Shown piece by piece: positions 25,201 through 32,508 of a stretch of 64,000 bases of DNA. The notes beneath the pieces were generated by a model. That model saw only the letters and a list, made by a program, of their open reading frames with translations. It was not told the DNA's origin and did no database searches. The position numbers and the translations under genes are program-made. The stretch comes from Bacteroidales bacterium (GTDB lineage Bacteria; Bacteroidota; Bacteroidia; Bacteroidales; UBA932): NCBI GenBank assembly GCA_017619675.1, contig JAFZRX010000009.1:186001-250000 (forward strand). The letters are read 5' to 3'. Numbering within the stretch: position 1 is the first letter of the stretch; each line of letters begins with the position of its first letter.

Positions 25201-25769
25201 TCGTCAAGAAGCTCTATCTTCTGGATCTCGTGGGATGTGCGGAATCCGTCAAAGAAATGAAGGAATGGAACGGAAGCCTTGATCGCGGAGAGATGGGCTA
25301 TGGCAGCCATGTCCTGGGCCTCCTGTACTGAACTGGATGCGAGCATCGCAAAGCCTGTCTGGCGGCAGGCCATTACATCCTGATGGTCTCCGAAAATGGA
25401 AAGCGCGTGGGATGCGAGCGCACGTGCTGAAACATGGAATACGGCGGGGAGCATCTCTCCGGCAATCTTGTACATGTTGGGGATCATGAGGAGAAGTCCC
25501 TGGGATGCCGTGAAAGTGGATGTGAGAGCTCCTGCCTGGAGTGAACCGTGAACGGCACCGGCTGCGCCGGCCTCGCTCTGCATTTCAGTAACCTTTACGG
25601 TTTCTCCCCAAAGGTTCTTCTTGCCCTGAGCGGCCCACTCATCAATGTTCTCTGCCATTGTGGAAGACGGTGTGATAGGATAGATGGCTGCGTGCTCGCT
25701 GAAGAGGTATGCGATATTTGACGCAGCCTGGTTACCATCACAGGTGATGAATTTCTTTTCTTTAGCCAT
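22242..25769 (-). CDS. nifJ: Pyruvate:ferredoxin (flavodoxin) oxidoreductase
   Basis: A 1175-residue single-chain PFOR that decarboxylates pyruvate to acetyl-CoA and reduces ferredoxin, the central step of anaerobic sugar fermentation. All domains are fused in the usual order: N-terminal pyruvate-binding domain (YPITPSSTMAE), transketolase-like and CoA-linked domains, the 8Fe-8S ferredoxin domain (CIQCNTCAFVCP near residue 693, CTGCGNCVDVC near 747), and the thiamine diphosphate domain (GCAGCGETPYIK, then GDGASYDIGYGG near 964, with NTGGQ). The length matches homodimeric PFORs. It is convergent with the LysR-like gene. The promoter box at 25817-25824 leaves a 47-base leader. Confidence 0.97.
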   Translation of the reverse strand: MAKEKKFITCDGNQAASNIAYLFSEHAAIYPITPSSTMAENIDEWAAQGKKNLWGETVKVTEMQSEAGAAGAVHGSLQAGALTSTFTASQGLLLMIPNMYKIAGEMLPAVFHVSARALASHALSIFGDHQDVMACRQTGFAMLASSSVQEAQDMAAIAHLSAIKASVPFLHFFDGFRTSHEIQKIELLDEDDLRNMVSTKSLEAFRKKALNPEAPVTRGTAQNGDVYFQAVESRNKVYDEVADVVARYMGEIGEVSGRTYRPFEYYGDPHAETVVVAMGSVTETIKETIDYLAKHGRNYGLVTVHLYRPFSEKYFLKVLPKNVKKIAVLDRTKEFGALGEPLYQDVKTIFQGVDRAPLIVGGRYGLSSKDTSPAQIVAVFDNLELKQPKNGFTIGITDDVTFKSLPIKSEISIVKPGTTECKFYGLGSDGTVGANKNTIKIIGSHTPKYCQAYFDYDSKKSGGYTCSHLRFGDVPIKAPYLVSTPDFVACHVPSYLHKYDVLKGIKEGGSLLLNSLWDEKETLERIPDNVKSIIGKKKINLYIINATKIAAEIGLGGRTNTILQSAFFKISNIIPYDDAVKYMKAAALKSYGKKGEQVVNMNYAAIDRGGEYTKVEVPADWAKINAKFTNPNTARLATPFVKEIADVVNAQCGDTLPVSAFLPYQDGTMPNGTAAFEKRGVAVNVPVWDAASCIQCNTCAFVCPHAAIRPFLLTADEAAAAPESVKYADGKANLKEYKFALSISVDDCTGCGNCVDVCLSKEKSLKMVPYVDVTDNQAGFDYLNNKIGYKEVLDKKAGMKNAQFAQPLFEYSGACAGCGETPYIKNITQLFGDHMMIANATGCSSIYGASFPASPYCTDSKGHGPAWQNSLFEDFCEFGLGMRLGSERVRETVAAWMQKGLACDCCTDEMKELFQKWLDNRKDYAVTREVADKLVPLMEKCGCDTCKALLGLKNFIPSRSQWIIGGDGASYDIGYGGLDHVLASGENVNILVLDTEVYSNTGGQSSKATPAGAIAKFAASGKKIRKKDLGMMAMSYGYVYVAQVAMGASPVQYMNAIKEAEAYDGPSLIIAYAPCINHGLKAGMGLSQKEEKLAVECGYWHLYRYNPVLEEQGKNPFTLDSKEPDWTKFQGFLKGEVRFASLYKMYPDKADELLQKTEEFAKIRLNTYKKLAGKE

Positions 25770-25816
25770 AATTTTAATGTTAATATATGATTATACAGAA
25801 TTAACTATAATTCTTC

Positions 25817-25824
25817 CAAAATTA
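25817..25824 (-). promoter_or_regulatory. -7 box TAATTTTG for nifJ
   Basis: The minus strand reads TAATTTTG, an exact TAnnTTTG match, 47 bases before the nifJ ATG. Confidence 0.5.
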
Positions 25825-25948
25825 GCAAAAAATATCCGAAAACCCAGCTGTTTTTTCTCTAAAATGTATATTAATCCTGCTTGGGATAAATAGTGTTTCT
25901 TTTTTAAGAAAGAATGCTTATTTTTACTCATTATTTATAAAATAATCT
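25825..25948. other. AT-rich intergenic stretch before the hemicellulose operon
   Basis: This 124-bp AT-rich region holds no open frame or RNA that I recognise. TATTTTTA near 25918 is one mismatch from TAnnTTTG and may be the operon promoter. A short TTCTT/AAGAA inverted repeat around 25897-25913 could be structural or a binding site. Confidence 0.35.
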
Positions 25949-26734
25949 ATGAAAATACACCATCTTGTATCATCATTGGCTATATGCCTGTTTGCCCTGC
26001 TTGCGTCATCGCACGCGGCAAACGCTCAGACACCAGGTCTCTCATCTCCTCCTCTCGAGGGATATTTCTACCCGGTGACCACGGCTTCCGTAACTCCGGA
26101 CAGCCAGGGATTTATCAGACGCTGGACTCTCCTTGAGCCTATCGTCAAGCCTAACCGCAGCAACACTGTTTTCGTTGACAGTTATGTGCGCGAGGCATTC
26201 GCAACAGAGTACTTCCCCAACCAGATGACCGTTGTCCCCAAGGACGGAGACAAGGTTAAGGTAACCGTTGAAGTACAGGCTCCCGTAAACCTTGCAATGG
26301 GCCGCCCTCAACAGCAGCAGGCTCCCGCCGCTCCCAAGTTCGAGAAGCGCACCCTCGTATGGCACTCACTTGACAGCAAGCGTTTCAACGTCAAGCTTTT
26401 CCGCTTTGCAACCGGTCTTGACAAGGACAGGTACGGCGTTATTTTCTGGGCCGTTACCGTCATCAACTGTGACCAGGACCTCGAGAACGTAAGGATGGCT
26501 GTGGGATCCAACTCCGCTTCAATGTGGTGGATCGACGGCCAGGAGGCCCTCATCCTTTCCGGCGACCGCCGTATGGTAATGGACGACGCCACATCTAAGC
26601 GCCTCACCCTCTCCAAAGGCCGCCACGTGCTCCGCGGAGCCGTCATCAACGGTCCGGGCATGAGCGACTTCTGCGTACGCTTCATCGACGAGGCCGGCAA
26701 TCCCGTTAAGAACTATACAATAACCACCCAGTAA
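25949..26734 (+). CDS. Secreted protein of unknown function in the hemicellulose operon
   Basis: A 261-residue protein with a signal peptide (cleavage near ANAQ). I do not recognise the family with certainty. It is beta-rich and has a middle linker (PQQQQAPAAPKFEK at about 116-130) between an N-terminal part (YFYPVTTASVTPDSQGFIRR) and a C-terminal part (NSASMWWIDGQEALILSGD, then SKGRHVLRGAVINGPGMSD). The second half resembles the PA14- or jelly-roll-like domains that bind sugars or accompany glycosidases. No catalytic residues stand out. Eight bases separate it from the GH43 gene, and codon use is the same, so it is probably co-expressed and involved in xylan binding or processing. Confidence 0.65.
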   Translation: MKIHHLVSSLAICLFALLASSHAANAQTPGLSSPPLEGYFYPVTTASVTPDSQGFIRRWTLLEPIVKPNRSNTVFVDSYVREAFATEYFPNQMTVVPKDGDKVKVTVEVQAPVNLAMGRPQQQQAPAAPKFEKRTLVWHSLDSKRFNVKLFRFATGLDKDRYGVIFWAVTVINCDQDLENVRMAVGSNSASMWWIDGQEALILSGDRRMVMDDATSKRLTLSKGRHVLRGAVINGPGMSDFCVRFIDEAGNPVKNYTITTQ

Positions 26735-26742
26735 ACTACAGA

Positions 26743-28188
26743 ATGATCATGAAAGCACGTATATCTCTTATAATTGCGGCTGCATTTATTTCTGTAGCTG
26801 CTTCGGCTCAGATTGGAAAGCCATTCATCCACGACCCGTCCACGATTGCTGAATGCGACGGCAAATACTATACTTTTGGAACAGGAAGCGGCGGCCTCAT
26901 CTCAGAGGACGGCTGGACCTGGAACAGCGGTGCGGTAAGGCCCGGTGGCGGAGCCGCTCCTGACGTTGTAAAGATAGGCGACCGCTATCTCGTCGGCTAC
27001 AGCGCAACGGGCGGCGGACTTGGAGGCGGCCACGCAGGACGCATCCTGGTAATGTGGAACAACACGCTTGATCCAAACTCACCTGACTTCAAATATTCAG
27101 ACCCTATAGAGGTAGCCCATTCAGAGGTTGACGAGGACTGCGACGCCATCGATATCGGCCTCTTCCTGGATCCCGTTACCGGACGCCTGTGGGCAACCTA
27201 CGGAACCTACTTCGGAGCAATCCGTATGGTAGAGCTTGACCCCAAGACCGGAGAAAGGGTAAAGGGCAACGTAGAGAAGGACGTGGCCGTTGACTGCGAG
27301 GCTTCAGACCTCATCTATCACAATGGCTGGTACTATCTCCTTGGAACCCACGGAACCTGCTGCGACGGAACCAACTCTACATATAATATCGTATGTGGAC
27401 GTTCCCGCAACGTGACCGGTCCTTTCTATGACAACATGGGCCGCGACATGATGGCCGGAGGCGGCAAGATGGTAATCGCCGCCGAGAACAGGCGCATTGG
27501 AGCGGGCCACTTCGGACGCACCATCGTTGAAGAGGGTGTTGAGAAGATGTCCCTCCACTGGGAGGCTGACATGGACCAGAGCGGCCGCAGCGTCCTCGCA
27601 ATCCGTCCTATCGTATGGGTTAACGACTGGCCCGTATCCGGCGGTGTCTGGGAGGACGGCGAGTACGCCATCATCTCCGAGAGAAGGGGATATGCCCTTG
27701 AGCTGGCAGTTGACTTCGTGCGCCTTGGCGGCGGCATGAGGGGATTCGGCGGATCAGGCAACGACACCGTCGTAAAGATCGAGGACCAGAAACTGGAGGA
27801 TGTAATTGGCGGATGGCCTAAGGGCGAGATCGACGCAAGGATCGGCGACATCATGTACCGTCCTCACCAGAAATGGTCTATCGAGTCAGTAGAGGACGTT
27901 CCGGGATATCTCGGAGGCCTGTATTGCAAGATCGTCATCGACGGAACCAACAGGGCCCTCGCAGCCGCACCCGGCGCAGAGGTTGTAACCGTTCCTGAGT
28001 TCACCGGCGCACCCGAGCAGCTCTGGCGCATCGACATGCTCACTGACGGAACATACAGGATCATGCCTAAGGAAGTTCCTGGAGAGAAGGGAGAGTTCGT
28101 ACTGATTTCCGCAGGTGACAGCACACCTTCACTTGGAAAGTTCGACTTCAACTCCGACAACTGCAAGTGGAATCTTAAGAAATGGTAA
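26743..28188 (+). CDS. Secreted GH43 glycosidase with C-terminal ricin-like domain
   Basis: A 481-residue secreted enzyme. The five-bladed propeller of GH43 occupies about residues 25-350, with candidate catalytic base D31 in FIHDPSTI, pKa modulator D137 in DAIDIGLFLD, and acid E186 in VDCEASDLIY. GH43 members of this look are arabinanases, arabinofuranosidases or xylosidases. The final 110 residues contain QLWRID and CKWNLKKW, the QxW-type turns of a ricin/CBM13-like trefoil, possibly incomplete. Either ATG (26743 or 26749) could start translation. The neighbouring xylanase and esterase suggest removal of arabinose or xylose side groups from arabinoxylan. Confidence 0.83.
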   Translation: MIMKARISLIIAAAFISVAASAQIGKPFIHDPSTIAECDGKYYTFGTGSGGLISEDGWTWNSGAVRPGGGAAPDVVKIGDRYLVGYSATGGGLGGGHAGRILVMWNNTLDPNSPDFKYSDPIEVAHSEVDEDCDAIDIGLFLDPVTGRLWATYGTYFGAIRMVELDPKTGERVKGNVEKDVAVDCEASDLIYHNGWYYLLGTHGTCCDGTNSTYNIVCGRSRNVTGPFYDNMGRDMMAGGGKMVIAAENRRIGAGHFGRTIVEEGVEKMSLHWEADMDQSGRSVLAIRPIVWVNDWPVSGGVWEDGEYAIISERRGYALELAVDFVRLGGGMRGFGGSGNDTVVKIEDQKLEDVIGGWPKGEIDARIGDIMYRPHQKWSIESVEDVPGYLGGLYCKIVIDGTNRALAAAPGAEVVTVPEFTGAPEQLWRIDMLTDGTYRIMPKEVPGEKGEFVLISAGDSTPSLGKFDFNSDNCKWNLKKW

Positions 28189-28228
28189 TATAACACATTA
28201 TTTCTAACCCTAATAAACCACAACCTGT

Positions 28229-30379
28229 ATGAAATTATTTAGATATGCAGCAGTTGCAGCGGCGCTTCTCGCAAGTGCTTTTGCAGCATCCGCACAGCAG
28301 CGAGCCCAGGCTCCTGAGGATCCTACCGGCCTCAAGGATGCCTACAAGGACTATTTCATGATTGGCGTTGCAGTCAATCAGAGAAATATCTCCACTCCTG
28401 AGCAGATAGCGCTGCTTCAGAAGGAGTTCAACAGCATCACTGCCGAGAACGACATGAAGCCTATCATGACAGAGCCCAGGGCTGGTGAGTACACCTGGGA
28501 GAATGCAGACAAGATCGCAGACTTCTGCCGTCAGAACGGTATCAAGCTCCGCGGCCATTGCCTTATGTGGCATTCCCAGATTGGAACGTGGATCTATCAG
28601 GATGAGAAAGGAAACCTCCTTCCCAAGGAGGAATTCTACAAGAGGATGAAGAGCCACATCCAGGCTGTAGTAAACCGTTACAAGGACGTAGTTTACGCCT
28701 GGGACGTAGTTAACGAGGCGGTTGCAGACAGCCCGGTACGTGCCGGCCAGTCTCCTATGCGTCAGTCTCCTATGTTCCAGATTGCCGGTGAGGAATTCAT
28801 CTACAAGGCATTCGAGTATGCCCACGAGGCAGACCCCAACGCCCTCCTGTTCTACAACGACTACAACGATGCAGAGCCCGGAAAGGCACAGCGTATCTTC
28901 GAACTCCTCCAGAGGATGAAGGCCGCAGGCGTTCCGGTTGACGGACTTGGAATGCAGGGTCACTACAACATCTTCTCTCCTACCGAGCAGGAGGTTGACA
29001 ACGCCATCAATCTGTACAAGACTGTTGTAAAGCACATCCACATCACCGAGCTTGACGTCCGCGTGAACAACGAGCAGGGTGGACAGCTCCGCTTCAGCCA
29101 GGGCGCTACCATCAACGTTCCTTCATATCAGCAGGCACTCTTCGCAGACCAGTACAACAGGCTCTTCAAGGTATTCCGCAAGCACGCTGACGTTATCGAC
29201 TGCGTTACTTTCTGGAACCTTTCTGACCGTGATTCATGGCTGGGCGCTGCAAACTATCCTCTGCTGTTCGACTCAGAGTACAAGCCAAAGAACGCCTACC
29301 GTGTAGTAAAGAACTTCGATCCCGCACAGGACAAGGCCGTTATCAAGGAAGATTTCGTTCCTTCTACCAAGAACCAGCCCGGACAGCAGTATCCTATGGT
29401 CAACTCACAGGGCTATGCACGCTTCTGCGTTGACGCTCCGGATGCCAAGTCCGTTATCGTAAGCCTTGGCCTTGGCGGAACCGGCGGAACCGTTCTCCGC
29501 AAGGGTGAGGACGGCAAGTGGTGGGGAACCACCGCAGGCCCTATGGACGAGGGATTCCACTACTATCACCTCACCATCGACGGCGGCGTAGTGAACGATC
29601 CGGGAACCCACAACTATTACGGTTCTTCCCGTTGGGAAAGCGGAATCGAGATTCCCGCACACGATCAGGCATTCTATGAGGAGCGCAACGTACCTCACGG
29701 AACCGTAGAGCAGGTACTGTTCTGGTCCGAGAGTACACAGCAGCTCCGCCGTGCGTTCGTTTACGTACCTCCGACCTATGACACTGCCAAGAAGAACAAG
29801 AAGTTCCCTGTCCTCTACCTGCAGCACGGCTGGGGCGAGAACGAGTACGCATGGTGGAACCAGGGTCACGCCAACCTCATCATGGACAACCTCATCGCTG
29901 AAGGCAAGATCGAGCCGTTCCTGGTTGTCATGACCTACGGTATGACCAACGAGCAGCGTCTGGGCATCCCCGGACCTACCAGCGCAGACTTCGGAACCGT
30001 TCTTTGCGACGAGCTCGTACCTTACATTGACTCACACTACCGTACACGTACCGACAAGTTCGGCCGCGCCATGGCAGGTCTGTCAATGGGCGGTGGAGAG
30101 ACACACACCATCACCCTTGCACGTCCTGAGGTATTCGGATACTACGGACTGCTCAGCGGCGGTGTCTACACTCCGGACGAGATCAAGGACAAGAACCAGG
30201 TGAAGGGAATCTTCATCGGCTGCGGAAGCAAGGAGAGCGCGGAGCGCACCTTGAACGCCGTTGCTGACCTGAAGGCTTCCGGCTTCAACGCCAAGGGATA
30301 TATCTCAGAGGGCACAGCCCATGAGTTCCTCACCTGGAGGCGTTGTCTCTACGAGATGGCACCGATGCTCTTCAAATAG
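28229..30379 (+). CDS. Bifunctional GH10 endo-xylanase / CE1 feruloyl esterase
   Basis: A 716-residue secreted fusion. Residues about 30-375 are a GH10 barrel: GHCLMWHSQIGTW, acid/base E163 in WDVVNEAVAD, and nucleophile E274 in HITELDVRV. Residues about 385-475 are a beta-sandwich like the N-terminal domain of CE1 esterases (CBM48/E-set type). The rest is a CE1 esterase with nucleophile S619 in GLSMGGGET and H698 in EGTAHEFLTW. The pairing cuts the xylan backbone and releases ferulate that cross-links it; similar fusions are known in Prevotella. No linker-borne binding module beyond the E-set domain is seen. A 40-bp A-rich gap separates it from the GH43 gene. Confidence 0.93.
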   Translation: MKLFRYAAVAAALLASAFAASAQQRAQAPEDPTGLKDAYKDYFMIGVAVNQRNISTPEQIALLQKEFNSITAENDMKPIMTEPRAGEYTWENADKIADFCRQNGIKLRGHCLMWHSQIGTWIYQDEKGNLLPKEEFYKRMKSHIQAVVNRYKDVVYAWDVVNEAVADSPVRAGQSPMRQSPMFQIAGEEFIYKAFEYAHEADPNALLFYNDYNDAEPGKAQRIFELLQRMKAAGVPVDGLGMQGHYNIFSPTEQEVDNAINLYKTVVKHIHITELDVRVNNEQGGQLRFSQGATINVPSYQQALFADQYNRLFKVFRKHADVIDCVTFWNLSDRDSWLGAANYPLLFDSEYKPKNAYRVVKNFDPAQDKAVIKEDFVPSTKNQPGQQYPMVNSQGYARFCVDAPDAKSVIVSLGLGGTGGTVLRKGEDGKWWGTTAGPMDEGFHYYHLTIDGGVVNDPGTHNYYGSSRWESGIEIPAHDQAFYEERNVPHGTVEQVLFWSESTQQLRRAFVYVPPTYDTAKKNKKFPVLYLQHGWGENEYAWWNQGHANLIMDNLIAEGKIEPFLVVMTYGMTNEQRLGIPGPTSADFGTVLCDELVPYIDSHYRTRTDKFGRAMAGLSMGGGETHTITLARPEVFGYYGLLSGGVYTPDEIKDKNQVKGIFIGCGSKESAERTLNAVADLKASGFNAKGYISEGTAHEFLTWRRCLYEMAPMLFK

Positions 30380-30401
30380 TATTGGACCATAATTAACTTA
30401 C

Positions 30402-30449
30402 AGTCCCGCAATTTCCTGCTTTGAGCAAAAGTTAGTAAATTGCGGGGCT
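30402..30449 (+). terminator. Terminator hairpin between the xylanase and lpd
   Basis: Arms 30402-30414 (AGTCCCGCAATTT) and 30437-30449 (AAATTGCGGGGCT) pair over 13 bp with one G-U; a 22-base loop lies between, and TAATTTTTATT follows. It should terminate the hemicellulose operon. The stem is nearly the same as the one at 20446-20477. Only a poor promoter match (TAAATTGC at 30436-30443) is seen for lpd. Confidence 0.72.
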
Positions 30450-30462
30450 TAATTTTTATTCT

Positions 30463-31812
30463 ATGTACGAACTTGCGATAATCGGCGGAGGGCCTGCCGG
30501 ATACAATGCGGCGCACAAGGCAGCCGTGAACGGCCTCAGCGTGGTATTGTTTGAAAAGGCGGAACTGGGAGGAGTTTGCCTGAACGAAGGCTGTATCCCC
30601 ACCAAGACCCTCCTGTACAGCGCCAAGCTGTACGAGCATGCGGCCCTGAGCCAGAAATACGGCATATTCTCAGAGAATGTCAGCGCTGATTATGGCAAGA
30701 TCGCCGATCGCAAGGATAAGGTGGTCAAGAAACTGGTGGGAGCGGTGCGCGTCAAGATGCGCGGCGCCGGGGTAGAAGTTGTAAAGCAGGAAGCCTTCAT
30801 CTGCGGAAAGACCGCCGAAGGGTTCGCCCTGCAGGCGGGCGGGCAGGACTATGAGGCGCGCAGGATACTCCTATGCACGGGATCGTCGGCCGCGGTGCCT
30901 CCTATCCCGGGGCTTGCGGAGGCGGGCGATACAGTAGTGACCGCAAGGGAACTGCTGTCGCTGCGCGAGCGTCCGGAAAGCCTGGTGATCATAGGCGGCG
31001 GCGTGATCGGGATGGAGTTCGCAAGTTTCTTCAACAGCCTTGGGGCCAAGGTTGCCATAGTGGAGATGCTTCCTGAGATCCTTGGCGGCATGGACGCGGA
31101 GCAGGCAGCCATGCTCCGCGGCATCTACGCCAAGAAGGGCGTGGAGTTCCACCTGGGATGCAGGGTAAGCGAAATCAAGGGCGGGGAAGTGTGCTTCACG
31201 GATCCTGACGGGCAGGCGCAGAGCGTCTGCGGGGACAGGATCCTGCTCAGCACGGGCCGCCGCCCCAACGTCAAGGACTTCGGCCTGGAGAATTTAGGCG
31301 TGAAAGTTGGCAGGGGCGTGGAGGTGGATGACCGTATGCGCACCAACGTCCCGGGCGTGTATGCCGCAGGCGACATCACGGGATTTTCCATGCTGGCCCA
31401 TACTGCCGTCCGCGAGGCGGAAGTCGCCGTTGACAACATGCTTGGGAAGGAGGATAAGATGGAGTACAACGCCATTCCGGGCGTAGTCTATACAAATCCG
31501 GAAATGGCCGGAGCCGGCCTTACTGAGGAGAATGCCCCCGGTTGCTCCGTGCTTAAGCTCCCCATGGCCTATTCCGGCCGTTTCGTGGCCGAGAACGAGA
31601 GGGGAGAGGGACAATGCAAGATTGTATTCGATCCCCAGAGCCGCTTAGTAAAGGGCGTGCACATGCTTGGCAATTCCAGCAGCGAGATAATCCAGACCGC
31701 ATGCCTTGCCATATCGCAGGGCATCACGGTGGAGAATCTTTACAAGGTGGTTTTCCCTCACCCTACGGTTTCGGAAATCATAAAGGAGACTCTGGGCCAG
31801 GAGTGCGGATAG
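30463..31812 (+). CDS. lpdA: Dihydrolipoyl dehydrogenase
   Basis: A 449-residue flavoprotein (E3) that reoxidises dihydrolipoyl groups with NAD+ in 2-oxoacid dehydrogenases or the glycine cleavage system. Seen are the FAD loop IIGGGPAGYNAA, the redox disulfide GGVCLNEGCIPTKTLL, the NAD loop VVIIGGGVIGMEFAS, the second FAD contact GVYAAGDITG, and the C-terminal HPTVSEII with the catalytic His-Glu pair. It is the full family length. The lipoate ligase gene on the opposite strand overlaps its last 35 bases. No E1/E2 or gcv genes are in the window, so its partner complex is encoded elsewhere. Confidence 0.94.
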   Translation: MYELAIIGGGPAGYNAAHKAAVNGLSVVLFEKAELGGVCLNEGCIPTKTLLYSAKLYEHAALSQKYGIFSENVSADYGKIADRKDKVVKKLVGAVRVKMRGAGVEVVKQEAFICGKTAEGFALQAGGQDYEARRILLCTGSSAAVPPIPGLAEAGDTVVTARELLSLRERPESLVIIGGGVIGMEFASFFNSLGAKVAIVEMLPEILGGMDAEQAAMLRGIYAKKGVEFHLGCRVSEIKGGEVCFTDPDGQAQSVCGDRILLSTGRRPNVKDFGLENLGVKVGRGVEVDDRMRTNVPGVYAAGDITGFSMLAHTAVREAEVAVDNMLGKEDKMEYNAIPGVVYTNPEMAGAGLTEENAPGCSVLKLPMAYSGRFVAENERGEGQCKIVFDPQSRLVKGVHMLGNSSSEIIQTACLAISQGITVENLYKVVFPHPTVSEIIKETLGQECG

Positions 31813-32500
31813 GCCCGTAGATCCACTGCGGCGACGCGAATTTCTCTATCCGCCGCCTTTCAATCTGTTCCATGGCTTCTGGCGGCAGGAATACTTCCTG
31901 GTCACCGCGGGCCAGCAGTGTGTGCAGCCGCTCCTGGAACTGCGCAATATCCTCGATTCCAGGAAGATAATCCTTCAGATTGGCAACGCGACTGCGCACT
32001 GACGCGACGCCCTTGCGGTTCAGCTTGCTCTCCGGAGTGTCAAGCGCGCGCGTCAGCGCGTTGATATCCACGTCGTACATCAGCGTGCCGTGGATGAGCT
32101 CCCGCTGATGATATACGCTTCGGGCAAAGCCCGATACCTTGCGCCCCTCCACAAAGATGTCGTTGCGCCCCGTTAGTTCCGCGGGGACGCCAAGACTGCG
32201 CAGCGCTTCCACGATCACCTCTATGCGGGGCTTCCGCCCCACGATGCTGTAATTCAGGTTCTGGAGGTCATGGTAGACCGCCCCGCCTCCCGTGACGCGC
32301 CGCGCCAGGACAATGCCGTTCTGCCGCAGGTAATCCAGGTTGACCTCGCGCTCAGCGTCCTGATTGTGCCCTATTATCACGGAAGGGCGGTTCTGCCAGA
32401 GGTAAAACACATCGTCGTCCGACGGCAGCCTTTGCAGGCAGTACTCGTCGAACGACATGTTGAAATGAGGGTCCGTGGATGTGTTCCGCAGGAACTTCAT
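31778..32500 (-). CDS. lplA: Lipoate--protein ligase family protein
   Basis: A 240-residue enzyme that activates lipoate and attaches it to lipoyl domains. The biotinyl/lipoyl ligase core shows WQNRPSVIIGHNQDAEREVN, RRVTGGGAVYHDLQNLNYS, the GRNDIFVEGRKVSGFA segment with the catalytic lysine, and HGTLMYDVD. The length fits the small form lacking the large C-terminal accessory domain of E. coli LplA, so an accessory protein or a transferase role is possible. It is eight bases behind the SIS gene and convergent with lpdA, whose coding end it overlaps by 35 bases. The functional link with lpdA is clear even though transcription is opposed. Confidence 0.88.
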   Translation of the reverse strand: MKFLRNTSTDPHFNMSFDEYCLQRLPSDDDVFYLWQNRPSVIIGHNQDAEREVNLDYLRQNGIVLARRVTGGGAVYHDLQNLNYSIVGRKPRIEVIVEALRSLGVPAELTGRNDIFVEGRKVSGFARSVYHQRELIHGTLMYDVDINALTRALDTPESKLNRKGVASVRSRVANLKDYLPGIEDIAQFQERLHTLLARGDQEVFLPPEAMEQIERRRIEKFASPQWIYGPIRTPGPESPL

Positions 32501-32508
32501 GGGGATAA

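Noticed and set aside
30436..30443. lpd promoter inside the 30402-30449 hairpin, as a third promoter-in-terminator
   Set aside because: TAAATTGC mismatches the last two bases of TAnnTTTG and the nearby TTTG is only 12 bases upstream, so I do not claim it.
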